Notes: generated from the letters alone by a model not told the origin. DNA of 24,463 nt from Croceibacterium_A sp035555595 (GCA_035555595.1 DATMGK010000040.1:1-24463), one strand, 5' to 3'; counted from the stretch's first letter, positions 15,685 through 23,184 are shown. A program made the numbers and translations.

Positions 15685-15966
15685 TCACGCGGTGTAGCTG
15701 TTGCAGCCCCAGCGCTTGAAGTTCTTCACCCGCGGGCACTTGCTGACCTTGGTGATCCACAAGTCGAATATACGCGGTTCGCGCAGACAGGCGAAATAGC
15801 CGATGCCATGCATCACCAGTGCCGCCGGAAGCGCCAGGAAGCTGCCCGTTATCAGGAACAGCTCCGTCGTCACGGCCGCGTTGATGATGAAATAGTTATA
15901 GGTCACGCCCGCGAACATCTGCGGCCGGGTCAGCGCGCGATGAACGGGGTGGCGGACGAGTTGCAT
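15685..15966 (-). CDS. virB3: Type IV secretion protein VirB3
   Basis: This is a short inner-membrane protein (93 aa, the usual size) that associates with VirB4. The family pattern is visible: an N-terminal HPVHRALTRPQMFAGV block, then two hydrophobic segments (NYFIINAAVTTELFLIT and LALPAALVMHGIGYFACL), then a polar end with REPRIFDLW. It lies 7 bp after virB2 and directly precedes virB4, the canonical order. Confidence 0.92.
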   Translation of the reverse strand: MQLVRHPVHRALTRPQMFAGVTYNYFIINAAVTTELFLITGSFLALPAALVMHGIGYFACLREPRIFDLWITKVSKCPRVKNFKRWGCNSYTA

Positions 15967-15973
15967 CGCGCCG

Positions 15974-16270
15974 TCAGCCTATCGCCGCGGCGGACTGGAT
16001 GCCCGCGACGATCGACGCTGCACCGAACAGGATGAAGCAGCCGATGATCACAGTGGCGCCGAAGCGCCAGTTCAGCCGCCCGGTCAGCATCATGAAACCG
16101 ACCGCTGCCACTGCCATGACAGCGACCGCCGTGGCGACGTTGCCCAGCAAGGTGCCCTGAAGCCAGCCCAACGCGGCGACGATCGGGCCTGAACCGGCGG
16201 GATCCTGCGCGTGGGCGGCTGCGGGAAGGGTCAGGGCGGCGAGGGCCGCTGCGCGCGAAAGGAAACGCAT
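15974..16270 (-). CDS. virB2: Pilin subunit VirB2 (TrbC/VirB2 family)
   Basis: This is a 98-aa pilin precursor. A signal peptide (residues 1-21, ending LPAAAHA|QD) is followed by a short polar part and two hydrophobic helices (VATAVAVMAVAAVGFMML and FGATVIIGCFILFGAASIVAGI) joined by a tight TGRLNWR loop, the standard VirB2/TrbC arrangement. The basic loop between the helices would face the pilus lumen. It starts 1 bp after the virB1 stop, so translation is probably coupled. Confidence 0.93.
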   Translation of the reverse strand: MRFLSRAAALAALTLPAAAHAQDPAGSGPIVAALGWLQGTLLGNVATAVAVMAVAAVGFMMLTGRLNWRFGATVIIGCFILFGAASIVAGIQSAAAIG

Positions 16271-16271
16271 G

Positions 16272-16904
16272 TTACTCTGAACTCCGGGAATGGTTGGACA
16301 GCCGCCCCATGACGGATGTCACATAAGTCTGTGTTTCGCGAATGCGGGGGATGCCCCCTGCCGCGATCACACGGCCGGGGCCGGCGTTGTAAGCGGCCAG
16401 CGCCTTCTCGATATCGCCGTCGAACCGGTCGAGCTGTTCGCGCAGATAACGCGCCCCGCCTTCCAGATTGGCGATCGGATCGTCCGGGTTTACACCCAGA
16501 TCGCGTGCGGTGCCGGGCATCAGCTGGGCAAGGCCACGCGCTCCTGCCGGAGACACGGCGTTGGCGCGCCAGCGGCTTTCCTGCCAGACCAGCGCCTCTA
16601 TCAGTGCGGGACTGAGATCGTATCGCGCAGCCAGTTCCGCGACTTTGGCGGCATAAGTGGCGGGCACGATCGCGGCGTAGTTGGTGGGTTGCCCGACCGC
16701 ATGATCGGGCACGGCGATATTGGCGGGAACTTCCGCCAGCGGTGTGATTTCACCGGCTGCAGGCGCGGCTTGCAGGGCGCGCGGATTGGTGACCCACTGG
16801 GAATCGCCATTGGCGCCGATTTCGAGCACGTCGGCATGGGCCGGGCTGAACGCAAGCCCAGCCAGACAAGTTGCAAACGCGGCGAACGGCAATCGCACTG
16901 TCAC
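16272..16904 (-). CDS. virB1: Lytic transglycosylase VirB1-like
   Basis: This periplasmic muramidase opens the peptidoglycan for the secretion apparatus. It has a signal peptide (1-24, ending SPAHA|DV), a linker of about 70 residues, and a C-terminal SLT (Slt70-type) domain at about 90-205. The catalytic Glu109 is in ALVWQESRW, followed by NAVSPAGARGLAQLMPGTA, GGARYLREQLDRF and ALAAYNAGPGRV, all family landmarks. It starts with GTG at 16904, preceded by a clear GGAGG (spacing about 7). The length is 210 aa. It is the first gene of the virB run; a short open frame ending at 16901 overlaps this start but does not look coding. Confidence 0.93.
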   Translation of the reverse strand: MTVRLPFAAFATCLAGLAFSPAHADVLEIGANGDSQWVTNPRALQAAPAAGEITPLAEVPANIAVPDHAVGQPTNYAAIVPATYAAKVAELAARYDLSPALIEALVWQESRWRANAVSPAGARGLAQLMPGTARDLGVNPDDPIANLEGGARYLREQLDRFDGDIEKALAAYNAGPGRVIAAGGIPRIRETQTYVTSVMGRLSNHSRSSE

Positions 16905-17102
16905 CCTATCCTCCGGCCGCTGAGGTAGGCGGCCAAGTTACCCTCATTTTCGGCTAAACAAGATTGGTTAACAAGGCATGGATGGGCGCCGTAAACCACC
17001 TGTCCGCCGAATAATGCATTCCGGGCCTTGGCCGACATGACGGCAGCTTCCAAATCAGGCTGAATCACTAGGCCCTCCGAAGGTCCCAATGCTTACCGTA
17101 AA

Positions 17103-17122
17103 TGACAGCGGCGTGACAGCGG
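17103..17122 (-). promoter_or_regulatory. Pho-box-like direct repeat
   Basis: On the minus strand the sequence reads CTGTCA-N5-CTGTCA: two identical half sites with 11-bp periodicity, matching the half-site and spacing of the enterobacterial/alphaproteobacterial PhoB box. On the plus strand TGACAGCGG occurs at 17103 and 17114. It lies about 200 bp upstream of virB1 and downstream of the TPR-gene terminator, so the virB operon is the logical target. Binding is inferred. Confidence 0.5.
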
Positions 17123-17144
17123 TGCGATAACCTTTCCCGCCATA

Positions 17145-17178
17145 CAAAAGGCCCGGGAGGCAACGCCACCCGGGCCTC
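17145..17178 (-). terminator. Intrinsic terminator of the small TPR gene
   Basis: A 12-bp stem with one mismatch (17149-17160 with 17166-17177) around a short loop. On the minus strand it is followed by TTTTG. It starts 35 bp after the TPR gene stop and separates that gene from virB1. Confidence 0.8.
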
Positions 17179-17212
17179 GACCCGAAAACGGTGAAACGCG
17201 GTTTTGCCGCGA

Positions 17213-17599
17213 TCAGTTGCCTAGCGCGGCCAGCGTATGCCCCTGTTCGAGACTTGCGAGGCCGCGACGCGCTACGGTGCGGGAATCTTGCCAGGTCCCG
17301 TCGGCCATCTCTACCTGATAACGGGTAGGGCTTGCCGCGGCAGTGCGGAACACTTCCCCTGCGCGCTCGACATCGCCGAGCCGGGCATATGCGGTGCCCA
17401 GATTGATCAGGGTGGCCGGATCGCGCGCATCCCGCTGCAGGCTGCTTTCCAGCGAGGCGACCGCCTCGTCTGTGCGCCCGGCGCTCAGTGCTTCGAAAGC
17501 GACATCGCGCTGTTCGTAAATCACGGGTTCCGGGCCGGGAGTCGACGTGATGGGCTGTGTCACGACGAGGAGCGTCGAAAGGATGGCTGTGACTGACAT
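17213..17599 (-). CDS. Small exported TPR-repeat protein
   Basis: This is a 128-aa protein. Residues 1-20 are hydrophobic (VTAILSTLLVVTQPITS) and look like a signal peptide or anchor. Two tetratricopeptide repeats follow (RDVAFEALSAGRTDEAVASLESSLQRDARDPATLINLGTAYARLGDVERAGEVFRTA, split over about 31-88). The C-terminal part, YQVEMADGTWQDSRTVARRGLASLEQG, is not obviously TPR. The ATG at 17599 has GGGGAG upstream. It is transcribed divergently from the lipoprotein/TonB receptor pair and shares the AT-rich control region, so it may act with them in the envelope; no specific function can be given. Confidence 0.75.
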   Translation of the reverse strand: MSVTAILSTLLVVTQPITSTPGPEPVIYEQRDVAFEALSAGRTDEAVASLESSLQRDARDPATLINLGTAYARLGDVERAGEVFRTAAASPTRYQVEMADGTWQDSRTVARRGLASLEQGHTLAALGN

Positions 17600-17626
17600 G
17601 GCATTCTCCCCATTTGGAACGGCTGA

Positions 17627-17784
17627 ATTGCATGAAGAATGATGTTGTTGGTCGGCGACTGCAATGAAAATGCAATAATGTCATAAAAATGAAACAAGAG
17701 TTTCAAATGCAATGTCATGATTGTCATATTTCGAACATAAAATGATACATGTCTTAAAAGGATAGTCTTGCAAAGAAACTGTCA
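17627..17784. promoter_or_regulatory. AT-rich divergent control region with TGCAAT and TGTCAT repeats
   Basis: This segment is much more AT-rich than its surroundings. TGCAAT occurs at 17660, 17671 and 17708 (the first two 11 bp apart) and inverted at 17627. TGTCAT occurs at 17679, 17713 and 17722, with CTGTCAC near 17778. A small inverted repeat GAAAC-AAGA-GTTTC lies at 17691-17704. It separates the TPR gene from the lipoprotein gene, so it most likely carries both promoters and one or more operators. The TTGTCA at 17721 is a possible -35 for the plus strand, but I see no strong matching -10. Confidence 0.55.
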
Positions 17785-17867
17785 CCTCACGGTCCTAGCT
17801 GCCGATTCGCGATCAATGATCTCGCATGTCGATTCTCGATTCCGGCTTCTTGAGGGGACCGTACGCC

Positions 17868-19484
17868 GTGACCAAACTTTCTCGTTCGCTCGTTCTTGGC
17901 TGCAGTGTGCTGGCGCTATCCGCCTGCGGTCCCGACGACATTTCTTCGCCGGGCACTGGCGGCAACGTCATCATCAACCCGCCCGCTCCTGCCCCGACGC
18001 CCGCGCCAACGCCTGCTCCGACCGGGCCTGCGCTGGTCACGCCGGCGGCCGGCTGCCCGACGATTGCTGATCCGCAGGGTCTGACCGATGGCGGTACGAT
18101 CAGTGGCCCGACCGGGGAATGGCGCGTCTGCACGCTGCCTTCCACGTTCAAGACTTCCAGCACTCTGCCGCAGGTCGCGGGCGTGCTTTATCACATGAAT
18201 GGCCGCGTGAACGTCGGTTGTGACGGCGGTTTCGCCGCGCCGACGGCCGGCACGCCGCACACCAGCAACACACCAGGGTGCACAACGGCGCTAACCGCCG
18301 ACACCAACGTCACACTGACCATCGAGCCGGGTGCGATCATCTATGCCGGCACCGGCCAGTCGTGGCTGGCCGTCAATCGCGGCAACAAGATCAACGCCGC
18401 GGGTACCGCAGAGCGTCCGATCGTGTTCACCAGCCGCGACAACGTGCTGGGCCTCAATGATGACAGCGATCACGGCCAGTGGGGCGGTGTGGTGCTGATG
18501 GGCCGTGCCAAGATCACCGACTGCTCTAGCGGTTCGATCGCTTCCAACACTTGCGAACGCAAGACAGAAGGCGATGCCGATGAATCGCGATACGGTGGTC
18601 TGGACGACACCTATAATGCGGGGCGCATGAGCTTCGTCCAGATTCGTTATTCCGGCTTCGTCCTCGGCGCCAACAGTGAGTTGCAGGCGCTGACCACGGA
18701 AGGTGTGGGTAGCGGCACGACGATCGATCATATCCAGAGCCACAACAGCTCTGACGACGGTGCCGAGTTCTTCGGTGGCCAGTTCAACATGAAGTACTAC
18801 ATCGCAACCGGCGCCGATGACGATAGCCTCGACGTGGACACCGGCGCGCGCGTGAACGTGCAGTATGCCTTGTTGCTGCAACGCCCGGGCATGGGCGATG
18901 CTCTGTTCGAAATCGACAGCAACGGCAACGAAGCCGACGCTCCGCGCACCAAGCTGACGGTGGCGAACTTCACCGCTGTGCAGAACCAGGTCAGCTCCAA
19001 CAACGAAGGCAATGACCAGGCCAGCACGCTGTTCCGTGGCAATGCGGACGTTACGCTGGTCAACGGCCTGATCGTCAGCCCGAACAACGAATGCGTCCGC
19101 CTGCATGGCACCAGCTCCCTCGCCAATCGCGTTACGCTGACGGTCCGTTCGGTGGGTCTGACCTGCAACGCCACGAAGTACATCGCTTCGGGCACTGCCG
19201 GTATCGCCTACTCCACATCGGATATCGCGGGGCTGTTCAGCGCGAACAACAACAACGATGCTCTTGCATCCACGCTGACGGGCCTGTTCATCAACGGTGC
19301 GGGTGAGACCGGCATGGTCGCCACCGACCCCAAGACGATCGATGCCTTCTTCGACACGACCGACTTCGTTGGCGCGGCGCGGAGCACCGATACCTGGTGG
19401 CAGCAGTGGACCTGCAACAGCTCGTACGCGAACTTCGGCGCGGGCAATACCGGCGACTGCACGTCGCTGCCGATCTTCTCTTGA
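17868..19484 (+). CDS. Outer-membrane lipoprotein with parallel beta-helix-like domain, partner of TonB receptor
   Basis: The start is the GTG at 17868, with GAGGGG upstream; an ATG at 17826 would give a poor leader. The lipoprotein signal VTKLSRSLVLGCSVLALSAC ends in the lipobox LSAC (Cys20). Gly at +2 means no inner-membrane retention signal. A Pro/Ala/Thr spacer (PAPTPAPTPAPT) follows. From about residue 75 on there are repeated short beta segments typical of right-handed parallel beta-helices (VTLTIEPGAIIYAG, RPIVFTSRDN, GGVVLMGRAKI, MSFVQIRYSGF, TIDHIQSHNSSDDGAEFFGG). The mature part has many scattered cysteines, so disulfides are likely. Proteins with this fold and the AGTxERPIVFTS motif are often paired with TonB receptors in Sphingomonadales and Bacteroidetes. 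I infer a surface or periplasmic ligand-capture role. The ligand is unknown. Confidence 0.82.
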   Translation: MTKLSRSLVLGCSVLALSACGPDDISSPGTGGNVIINPPAPAPTPAPTPAPTGPALVTPAAGCPTIADPQGLTDGGTISGPTGEWRVCTLPSTFKTSSTLPQVAGVLYHMNGRVNVGCDGGFAAPTAGTPHTSNTPGCTTALTADTNVTLTIEPGAIIYAGTGQSWLAVNRGNKINAAGTAERPIVFTSRDNVLGLNDDSDHGQWGGVVLMGRAKITDCSSGSIASNTCERKTEGDADESRYGGLDDTYNAGRMSFVQIRYSGFVLGANSELQALTTEGVGSGTTIDHIQSHNSSDDGAEFFGGQFNMKYYIATGADDDSLDVDTGARVNVQYALLLQRPGMGDALFEIDSNGNEADAPRTKLTVANFTAVQNQVSSNNEGNDQASTLFRGNADVTLVNGLIVSPNNECVRLHGTSSLANRVTLTVRSVGLTCNATKYIASGTAGIAYSTSDIAGLFSANNNNDALASTLTGLFINGAGETGMVATDPKTIDAFFDTTDFVGAARSTDTWWQQWTCNSSYANFGAGNTGDCTSLPIFS

Positions 19485-19494
19485 TGTAACCAGT

Positions 19495-19540
19495 GGCCGC
19501 GCACCGGCGTCATCGCTGGTGCGCGGCCTCCTTTGCTTTT
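19495..19540 (+). terminator. Terminator/attenuator between lipoprotein and TonB receptor genes
   Basis: A perfect 11-bp stem (19495-19505 with 19518-19528), extended inward by four more pairs including one G-U, leaves a 4-nt loop. It is followed by a T-rich run ending in five T. It lies in the 84-bp gap between two genes that look functionally paired, so partial read-through is likely. No separate strong promoter is visible before the receptor. Confidence 0.75.
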
Positions 19541-19568
19541 TGAATTCGACCATGAGGGGGTCTTCGTC

Positions 19569-22235
19569 ATGACCACTGGCAAGCAGCTTGCAGGGCTGCT
19601 TCTGCTCACCACCGCGCTCACTTGGCCGGGCACGATTCTGGCACAGGAAACAGTGGAAGAAGCGGGCGCAGGCGTCGAAGGCGCCGACCAATCCGGGGCG
19701 GAACTGCCGCCTGAGGATCCGGAGATCTCCATTCCCGGTGGCGCGATCATCGTCACCGGTCGCATCAACCGGGACCCGACGCGCAATTCCACGCAGGTCC
19801 TTTCGGTTCTTTCTTCCGAGCAGATCGCACGGACGGGCGAAGGCAATATCGCCGGTGCGCTGGGCCGCGTTACCGGCCTCAGCGTGGTCGGTTCGGGCTT
19901 CGTCTATGTGCGCGGCCTGGGCGATCGCTATTCGCTGGCACTGCTGAACGGTTCCCCGCTGCCCAGCCCGGAGCCGCTGAAGCGCGTCGTCCCGCTCGAT
20001 ATCTTCCCGACCGGCGTGATCGCATCATCGCTGGTGCAGAAAACCTATTCGGCCAACTATCCCGGCGAGTTTGGCGGCGGCGTGATCAACCTGACCACCA
20101 AAGCCACTCCGCGTGAGCCGTTCCTGACCGTCAGCGTTGGCGGATCGTGGGACAGCGAGACCACCAACCAGCAGGGCTATACCTATTATGGCAGCAGCAT
20201 GGACTGGACGGGGTTCACCAACGCGAACCGCGATATCCCGCCCGCGCTGCAAGCCTTCTACGACAGCGGCGAACGGATCAGTTCCGGCCTTGTAGATACG
20301 ACGGCCATCGCGGCGGAACTGGTAACCGGGCGTAACGCCGTGGTGCAGGGCTGGAAGCATCTTCCCCCTAACACTTCCGTCTCGTTTTCCGCCGGCAAGA
20401 CCTTTGCGATGGGCGATTACGATTTCGGCGTGATCGTGGGTGGCGGTTACAACAACCGCTGGACCAGCCGGGACGCGGTCCAGCAAACTTCGCTTTCAGC
20501 CGATCTTTCGGCGGTCGATTCGGACTTCCGCCGTGTGACGACGGATCAGCGGATCGTGGTCAACGGACTGCTGGGTCTGGGTCTGGAGTTCGGCGACAAC
20601 ACTGTGCGCTGGACCAACCTCTATGTCCGCGACACGGTGAAGCACACCCGGTTGGGTCTGGGCACCAAGGACCAGCTCGCCCCCGAATTTTTGCAGCAGC
20701 GCACGGCATGGTACGAACGGCAGCTGATCGACACCCAGATCGTGGCGGAATTCCAGCCGGTCGAGGGCCTCGGCGTTGATGTTCGCGGGGGCTATGCGAA
20801 TTCGCAGCGCGAGGCGCCTTTCGAACTGGCTTTCGAATATGTGCGAACCAATGCGGAAGCGGATCCGTATGGCCAGTACTTCGTCAATCGCCTGAACCGT
20901 AACGCAGGCAGCGCCGACATCACGTTTTCGGATTTGAACGAAGATCTGTGGTCTGCCGGTGTGGACGTGAGTTACGAGCTGGCGCCAGGCATTGTCACCA
21001 CGATCGGCGGTGCGTGGTCCGATACCAGCCGCACGAGTTCGCGCCGCCAGTTCCTGTTCGATGCCCCTTCGACGATGCCGCAAGGCGTGGGCATGTTCCG
21101 GCCCGATCTGCTGTTGCAGCCGTCGGTGATCGATTATTACGGCATCGGCCTGATCGAATCTGACGAAAGCGCGCCGGCATTCCAGGCGGGTCTGGAAACC
21201 TGGGCCGGATACGCCAAGGGCAATATCGAAATCGTGCCCGGCCTGATGCTCGACGCCGGTGTGCGCTTCGAAAAAGCAAAGCAGGAAGTCAGCGCGGTGC
21301 AGGTGTTCACCGTTCCCACCGCATCGGGGGCGAGCACATCGCTGAACAACGAATACTGGCTGCCGGGTGCGACGCTGACCTGGGAAGCCGCGCCTGATCT
21401 GCAATTGCGGATCAGCGGGTCCAAGACCATCGCCCGGCCCCAGTTCCGTGAACTGATCTATCAACCGTACTTCGATCCGGAAAGCAGCCGGATGTACAGC
21501 GGCAACCCGCTGCTGACCGACAGCGAGCTGTGGAACGCGGAAGTGCGGGCGGAATGGTATTTCGGCGGAGATGAGCGGGTATCACTGGCGGGGTTCTACA
21601 AGAACATCGACCGGCCGATCGAAGCCTTCGTGGGCCAGTTCAGCGGCAACTTCACCACCAGCTACGCCAACGCGCCATCGGCCAAGCTCTATGGCGCAGA
21701 GCTGGAAGTGCAGAAATACTTCGACCTGAACGGCTTCGCCGGCCTGCCGGAATCGCGCCGGCTGGTGGTGAACGGTAACTACACCTACACCCAGTCGGAG
21801 CTGCAGGTTGGCGCCGATGACACGGTGGAGGTCTATGGCGCGTTCTCCACCATCGCGACCGACTATTTCCGCGACGGTGCGCCGCTGACCGGCCAGTCGG
21901 ACCACCTGGTCAACCTTCAGATCGGGCTTGAGGATCAGGATCGCCTGTCACAGCAGACCATTCTGCTGACTTACGCCAGCGACCGGGTTGTGAGCCGTGG
22001 CCTGAACGGCACGCCGCCGCAGCCCGACCAGATCGAACGGCCCGGCCTGCGCGTGGACTTCGTTGCTCGCGAGGGTTTCTCCCTGCTCGGCAAGGAAGTG
22101 GAAGCCAAAGTGGAAGTGCGGAATATCTTCGGCCGCAAGCACGAAGAGTTCCAGCAGTTCGAGGACAACCGGATCGAGATCAACACCTACGACGTGGGCA
22201 CCACATTCTCGGCAGGTCTCTCGGTCACGTTCTGA
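19569..22235 (+). CDS. TonB-dependent outer-membrane receptor
   Basis: This is an 888-aa TonB-dependent transporter. A signal peptide (1-25, ending TILA|Q) precedes an acidic spacer and the TonB-box-like GGAIIVTGR. The plug domain (about 65-190) carries the subclass motif FVYVRGLGDRYSLALLNGSP, followed by VVPLDIFPTGVIASSLVQKTY and PGEFGGGVINLTT. The barrel runs to a C-terminal aromatic residue (SAGLSVTF), as required for BAM insertion. The ATG at 19569 has GAGGGGG upstream; an in-frame ATG at 19533 is rejected because it lies inside the terminator tail. It probably imports the ligand bound by the upstream lipoprotein. No adjacent anti-sigma/sigma pair is present, and the substrate cannot be read from the sequence. 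Confidence 0.95.
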   Translation: MTTGKQLAGLLLLTTALTWPGTILAQETVEEAGAGVEGADQSGAELPPEDPEISIPGGAIIVTGRINRDPTRNSTQVLSVLSSEQIARTGEGNIAGALGRVTGLSVVGSGFVYVRGLGDRYSLALLNGSPLPSPEPLKRVVPLDIFPTGVIASSLVQKTYSANYPGEFGGGVINLTTKATPREPFLTVSVGGSWDSETTNQQGYTYYGSSMDWTGFTNANRDIPPALQAFYDSGERISSGLVDTTAIAAELVTGRNAVVQGWKHLPPNTSVSFSAGKTFAMGDYDFGVIVGGGYNNRWTSRDAVQQTSLSADLSAVDSDFRRVTTDQRIVVNGLLGLGLEFGDNTVRWTNLYVRDTVKHTRLGLGTKDQLAPEFLQQRTAWYERQLIDTQIVAEFQPVEGLGVDVRGGYANSQREAPFELAFEYVRTNAEADPYGQYFVNRLNRNAGSADITFSDLNEDLWSAGVDVSYELAPGIVTTIGGAWSDTSRTSSRRQFLFDAPSTMPQGVGMFRPDLLLQPSVIDYYGIGLIESDESAPAFQAGLETWAGYAKGNIEIVPGLMLDAGVRFEKAKQEVSAVQVFTVPTASGASTSLNNEYWLPGATLTWEAAPDLQLRISGSKTIARPQFRELIYQPYFDPESSRMYSGNPLLTDSELWNAEVRAEWYFGGDERVSLAGFYKNIDRPIEAFVGQFSGNFTTSYANAPSAKLYGAELEVQKYFDLNGFAGLPESRRLVVNGNYTYTQSELQVGADDTVEVYGAFSTIATDYFRDGAPLTGQSDHLVNLQIGLEDQDRLSQQTILLTYASDRVVSRGLNGTPPQPDQIERPGLRVDFVAREGFSLLGKEVEAKVEVRNIFGRKHEEFQQFEDNRIEINTYDVGTTFSAGLSVTF

Positions 22236-22255
22236 TCGCTTCCCGCACGACGGAC

Positions 22256-22294
22256 AAATGAGGCCGCCTCGTTCCTGAACGGGGCGGCCTTTGT
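22256..22294. terminator. Intrinsic terminator, probably bidirectional
   Basis: A 13-bp stem with one G-U pair (22261-22273 with 22278-22290) encloses a CCTG loop, flanked by ACAAA on the left and TTTGT on the right. It closes the TonB receptor gene (plus). Being near-symmetrical and about 50 bp from the response-regulator stop on the minus strand, it may also terminate that gene. Confidence 0.85.
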
Positions 22295-22342
22295 CGTTCC
22301 GGAAATCAGGGTGGAGTGGTTGGCGTTATGCCGACCCGCCGG

Positions 22343-23017
22343 TTACGGCATGTCGAGCACGTAACCCTTGCCATGAACGGTGCGGAGCAGGTGCTGCGCG
22401 CCCGCGTTACGCAGGCCGAAGCGCAGCCGTTTTATCCAAACGTCCACGGTGCGGAGGTATTCGGGGTCGCCCGCCTTGCCCAGCGCATCGACCAGTTCCT
22501 GCCGGGTAAGAACCCGGTTGGGGTTTTCGGCCATGAAGCGCAGGACGCGGAATTCGTTTGGCCGCAGGGGGATGAGCTTGCCCTGCCAGCGCGCCTGTTC
22601 GCCCGCGACGTTGATCTGCAATTCGCCCAGTTCCACGGTCTGCGAAGGGCCGCGTCGACGGTCAACCGAATGCAGCGCCAGCACGCGGTCGAGCATTGCC
22701 TGCCGGTCCAGGGGGCCGACGGCGTAGTCATCCGCCCCCGCCTGAAGCGCGCGGCGGCGGTCGTCGCTGTCGTCGCGTTCCAGCACGATCGTGACATGCG
22801 CGTCGCGCAGCCGGTTGTCCGCGCGCAGACGGCGGCACATCTCCAGCCCGGACAGATCGTCCATCACCCAGTCGACGAAGGCCCACGTCTGGCCTTCCAC
22901 CAGACGCCGGGGGCCGGATGCCATCAGCAGGTCAAAGGCGAACACCGTATCGCCGTGGGCGAACGGTTCGAACCGCGCCGCCGCGTTGTTGGTCGCCAAT
23001 ATGCTCACACGGTTCAT
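22343..23017 (-). CDS. OmpR-type response regulator with degenerate receiver domain
   Basis: This is a 224-aa two-domain regulator. The receiver (1-112) keeps the phospho-acceptor Asp49 (AFVDWVMDDLSGLEM) and the GADDY turn. The acidic pair at the start of the fold is replaced by Asn10-Asn11, the switch Ser/Thr by Glu80, and the conserved Lys by Gly101 (DDYAVGP instead of DDYxxKP). The C-terminal winged helix (about 125-224) is intact: LRPNEFRVLRFMAENPNRVLTRQELV, TVDVWIKRLRFGLR and the wing RTVHGKGYVL, all typical of OmpR/PhoB effectors. Loss of three of the key receiver residues suggests phosphorylation-independent or unusual control. No histidine kinase is next to it. The ATG is at 23017; a 10-bp palindrome lies 56 bp upstream. 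Confidence 0.88.
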   Translation of the reverse strand: MNRVSILATNNAAARFEPFAHGDTVFAFDLLMASGPRRLVEGQTWAFVDWVMDDLSGLEMCRRLRADNRLRDAHVTIVLERDDSDDRRRALQAGADDYAVGPLDRQAMLDRVLALHSVDRRRGPSQTVELGELQINVAGEQARWQGKLIPLRPNEFRVLRFMAENPNRVLTRQELVDALGKAGDPEYLRTVDVWIKRLRFGLRNAGAQHLLRTVHGKGYVLDMP

Positions 23018-23072
23018 AAAGCCGCAGTTTCCCTGCCATGTTCAGGGTAATTCCTGCCGCCCGGATGTGACT

Positions 23073-23082
23073 GTCATATGAC
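23073..23082. promoter_or_regulatory. Palindrome GTCATATGAC upstream of the response regulator
   Basis: A perfect 10-bp palindrome lies 56 bp upstream of the response-regulator start, overlapping a CTGTCAT half site like those near 17100 and 17713. It could be an operator, possibly autoregulatory. The evidence is symmetry and position only. Confidence 0.35.
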
Positions 23083-23145
23083 GGAAACGGCGCGCAAGTG
23101 GCAAAAGCCGCCTCGCGCGCCGCCGTGAGGGCAAAGCTGAAGGTG

Positions 23146-23184
23146 GAACCCGTCGGCCGCAGGGGGGTGGCAGCCGGCGGGTTC
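23146..23184 (-). terminator. Hairpin downstream of the pirin gene
   Basis: A 12-bp stem with one G-T (wobble) position (23146-23157 with 23173-23184) surrounds a 15-nt loop. It starts 17 bp after the pirin stop. It lacks a U-run on the minus strand, so termination is uncertain. Confidence 0.4.

Larger units (their letters stand above)
16905..17212 (-). promoter_or_regulatory. Regulatory region upstream of the virB operon
   Basis: This stretch of about 308 bp has no convincing gene. It holds the terminator of the upstream TPR gene (17145-17178), a Pho-like direct repeat (17103-17122), and an AT-richer section near 16940-16975. In that section a minus-strand TTGTTA (16969-16974) and GAAAAT (16946-16951), separated by 17 bp, form a possible promoter; transcription would start about 35 bp before virB1. 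The promoter elements match the sigma70 consensus at only 4 of 6 positions each. Confidence 0.4.

Noticed and set aside
16901..17038. Short minus-strand ORF (45 aa from ATG 17038, 62 aa from TTG 17089) ending in a 4-bp overlap with the virB1 GTG start
   Set aside because: It has no ribosome site, its codons do not show the strong GC third-position bias of the neighbours, and it has no signal peptide or lipobox, so it is not a hidden VirB7. The overlap with virB1 is probably chance.
18291..19691. 466-aa open frame on the minus strand opposite the lipoprotein gene
   Set aside because: It lies antisense to a protein with a clear lipobox and beta-helix pattern and has no domain sense itself. Long antisense frames are common in high-GC genes.
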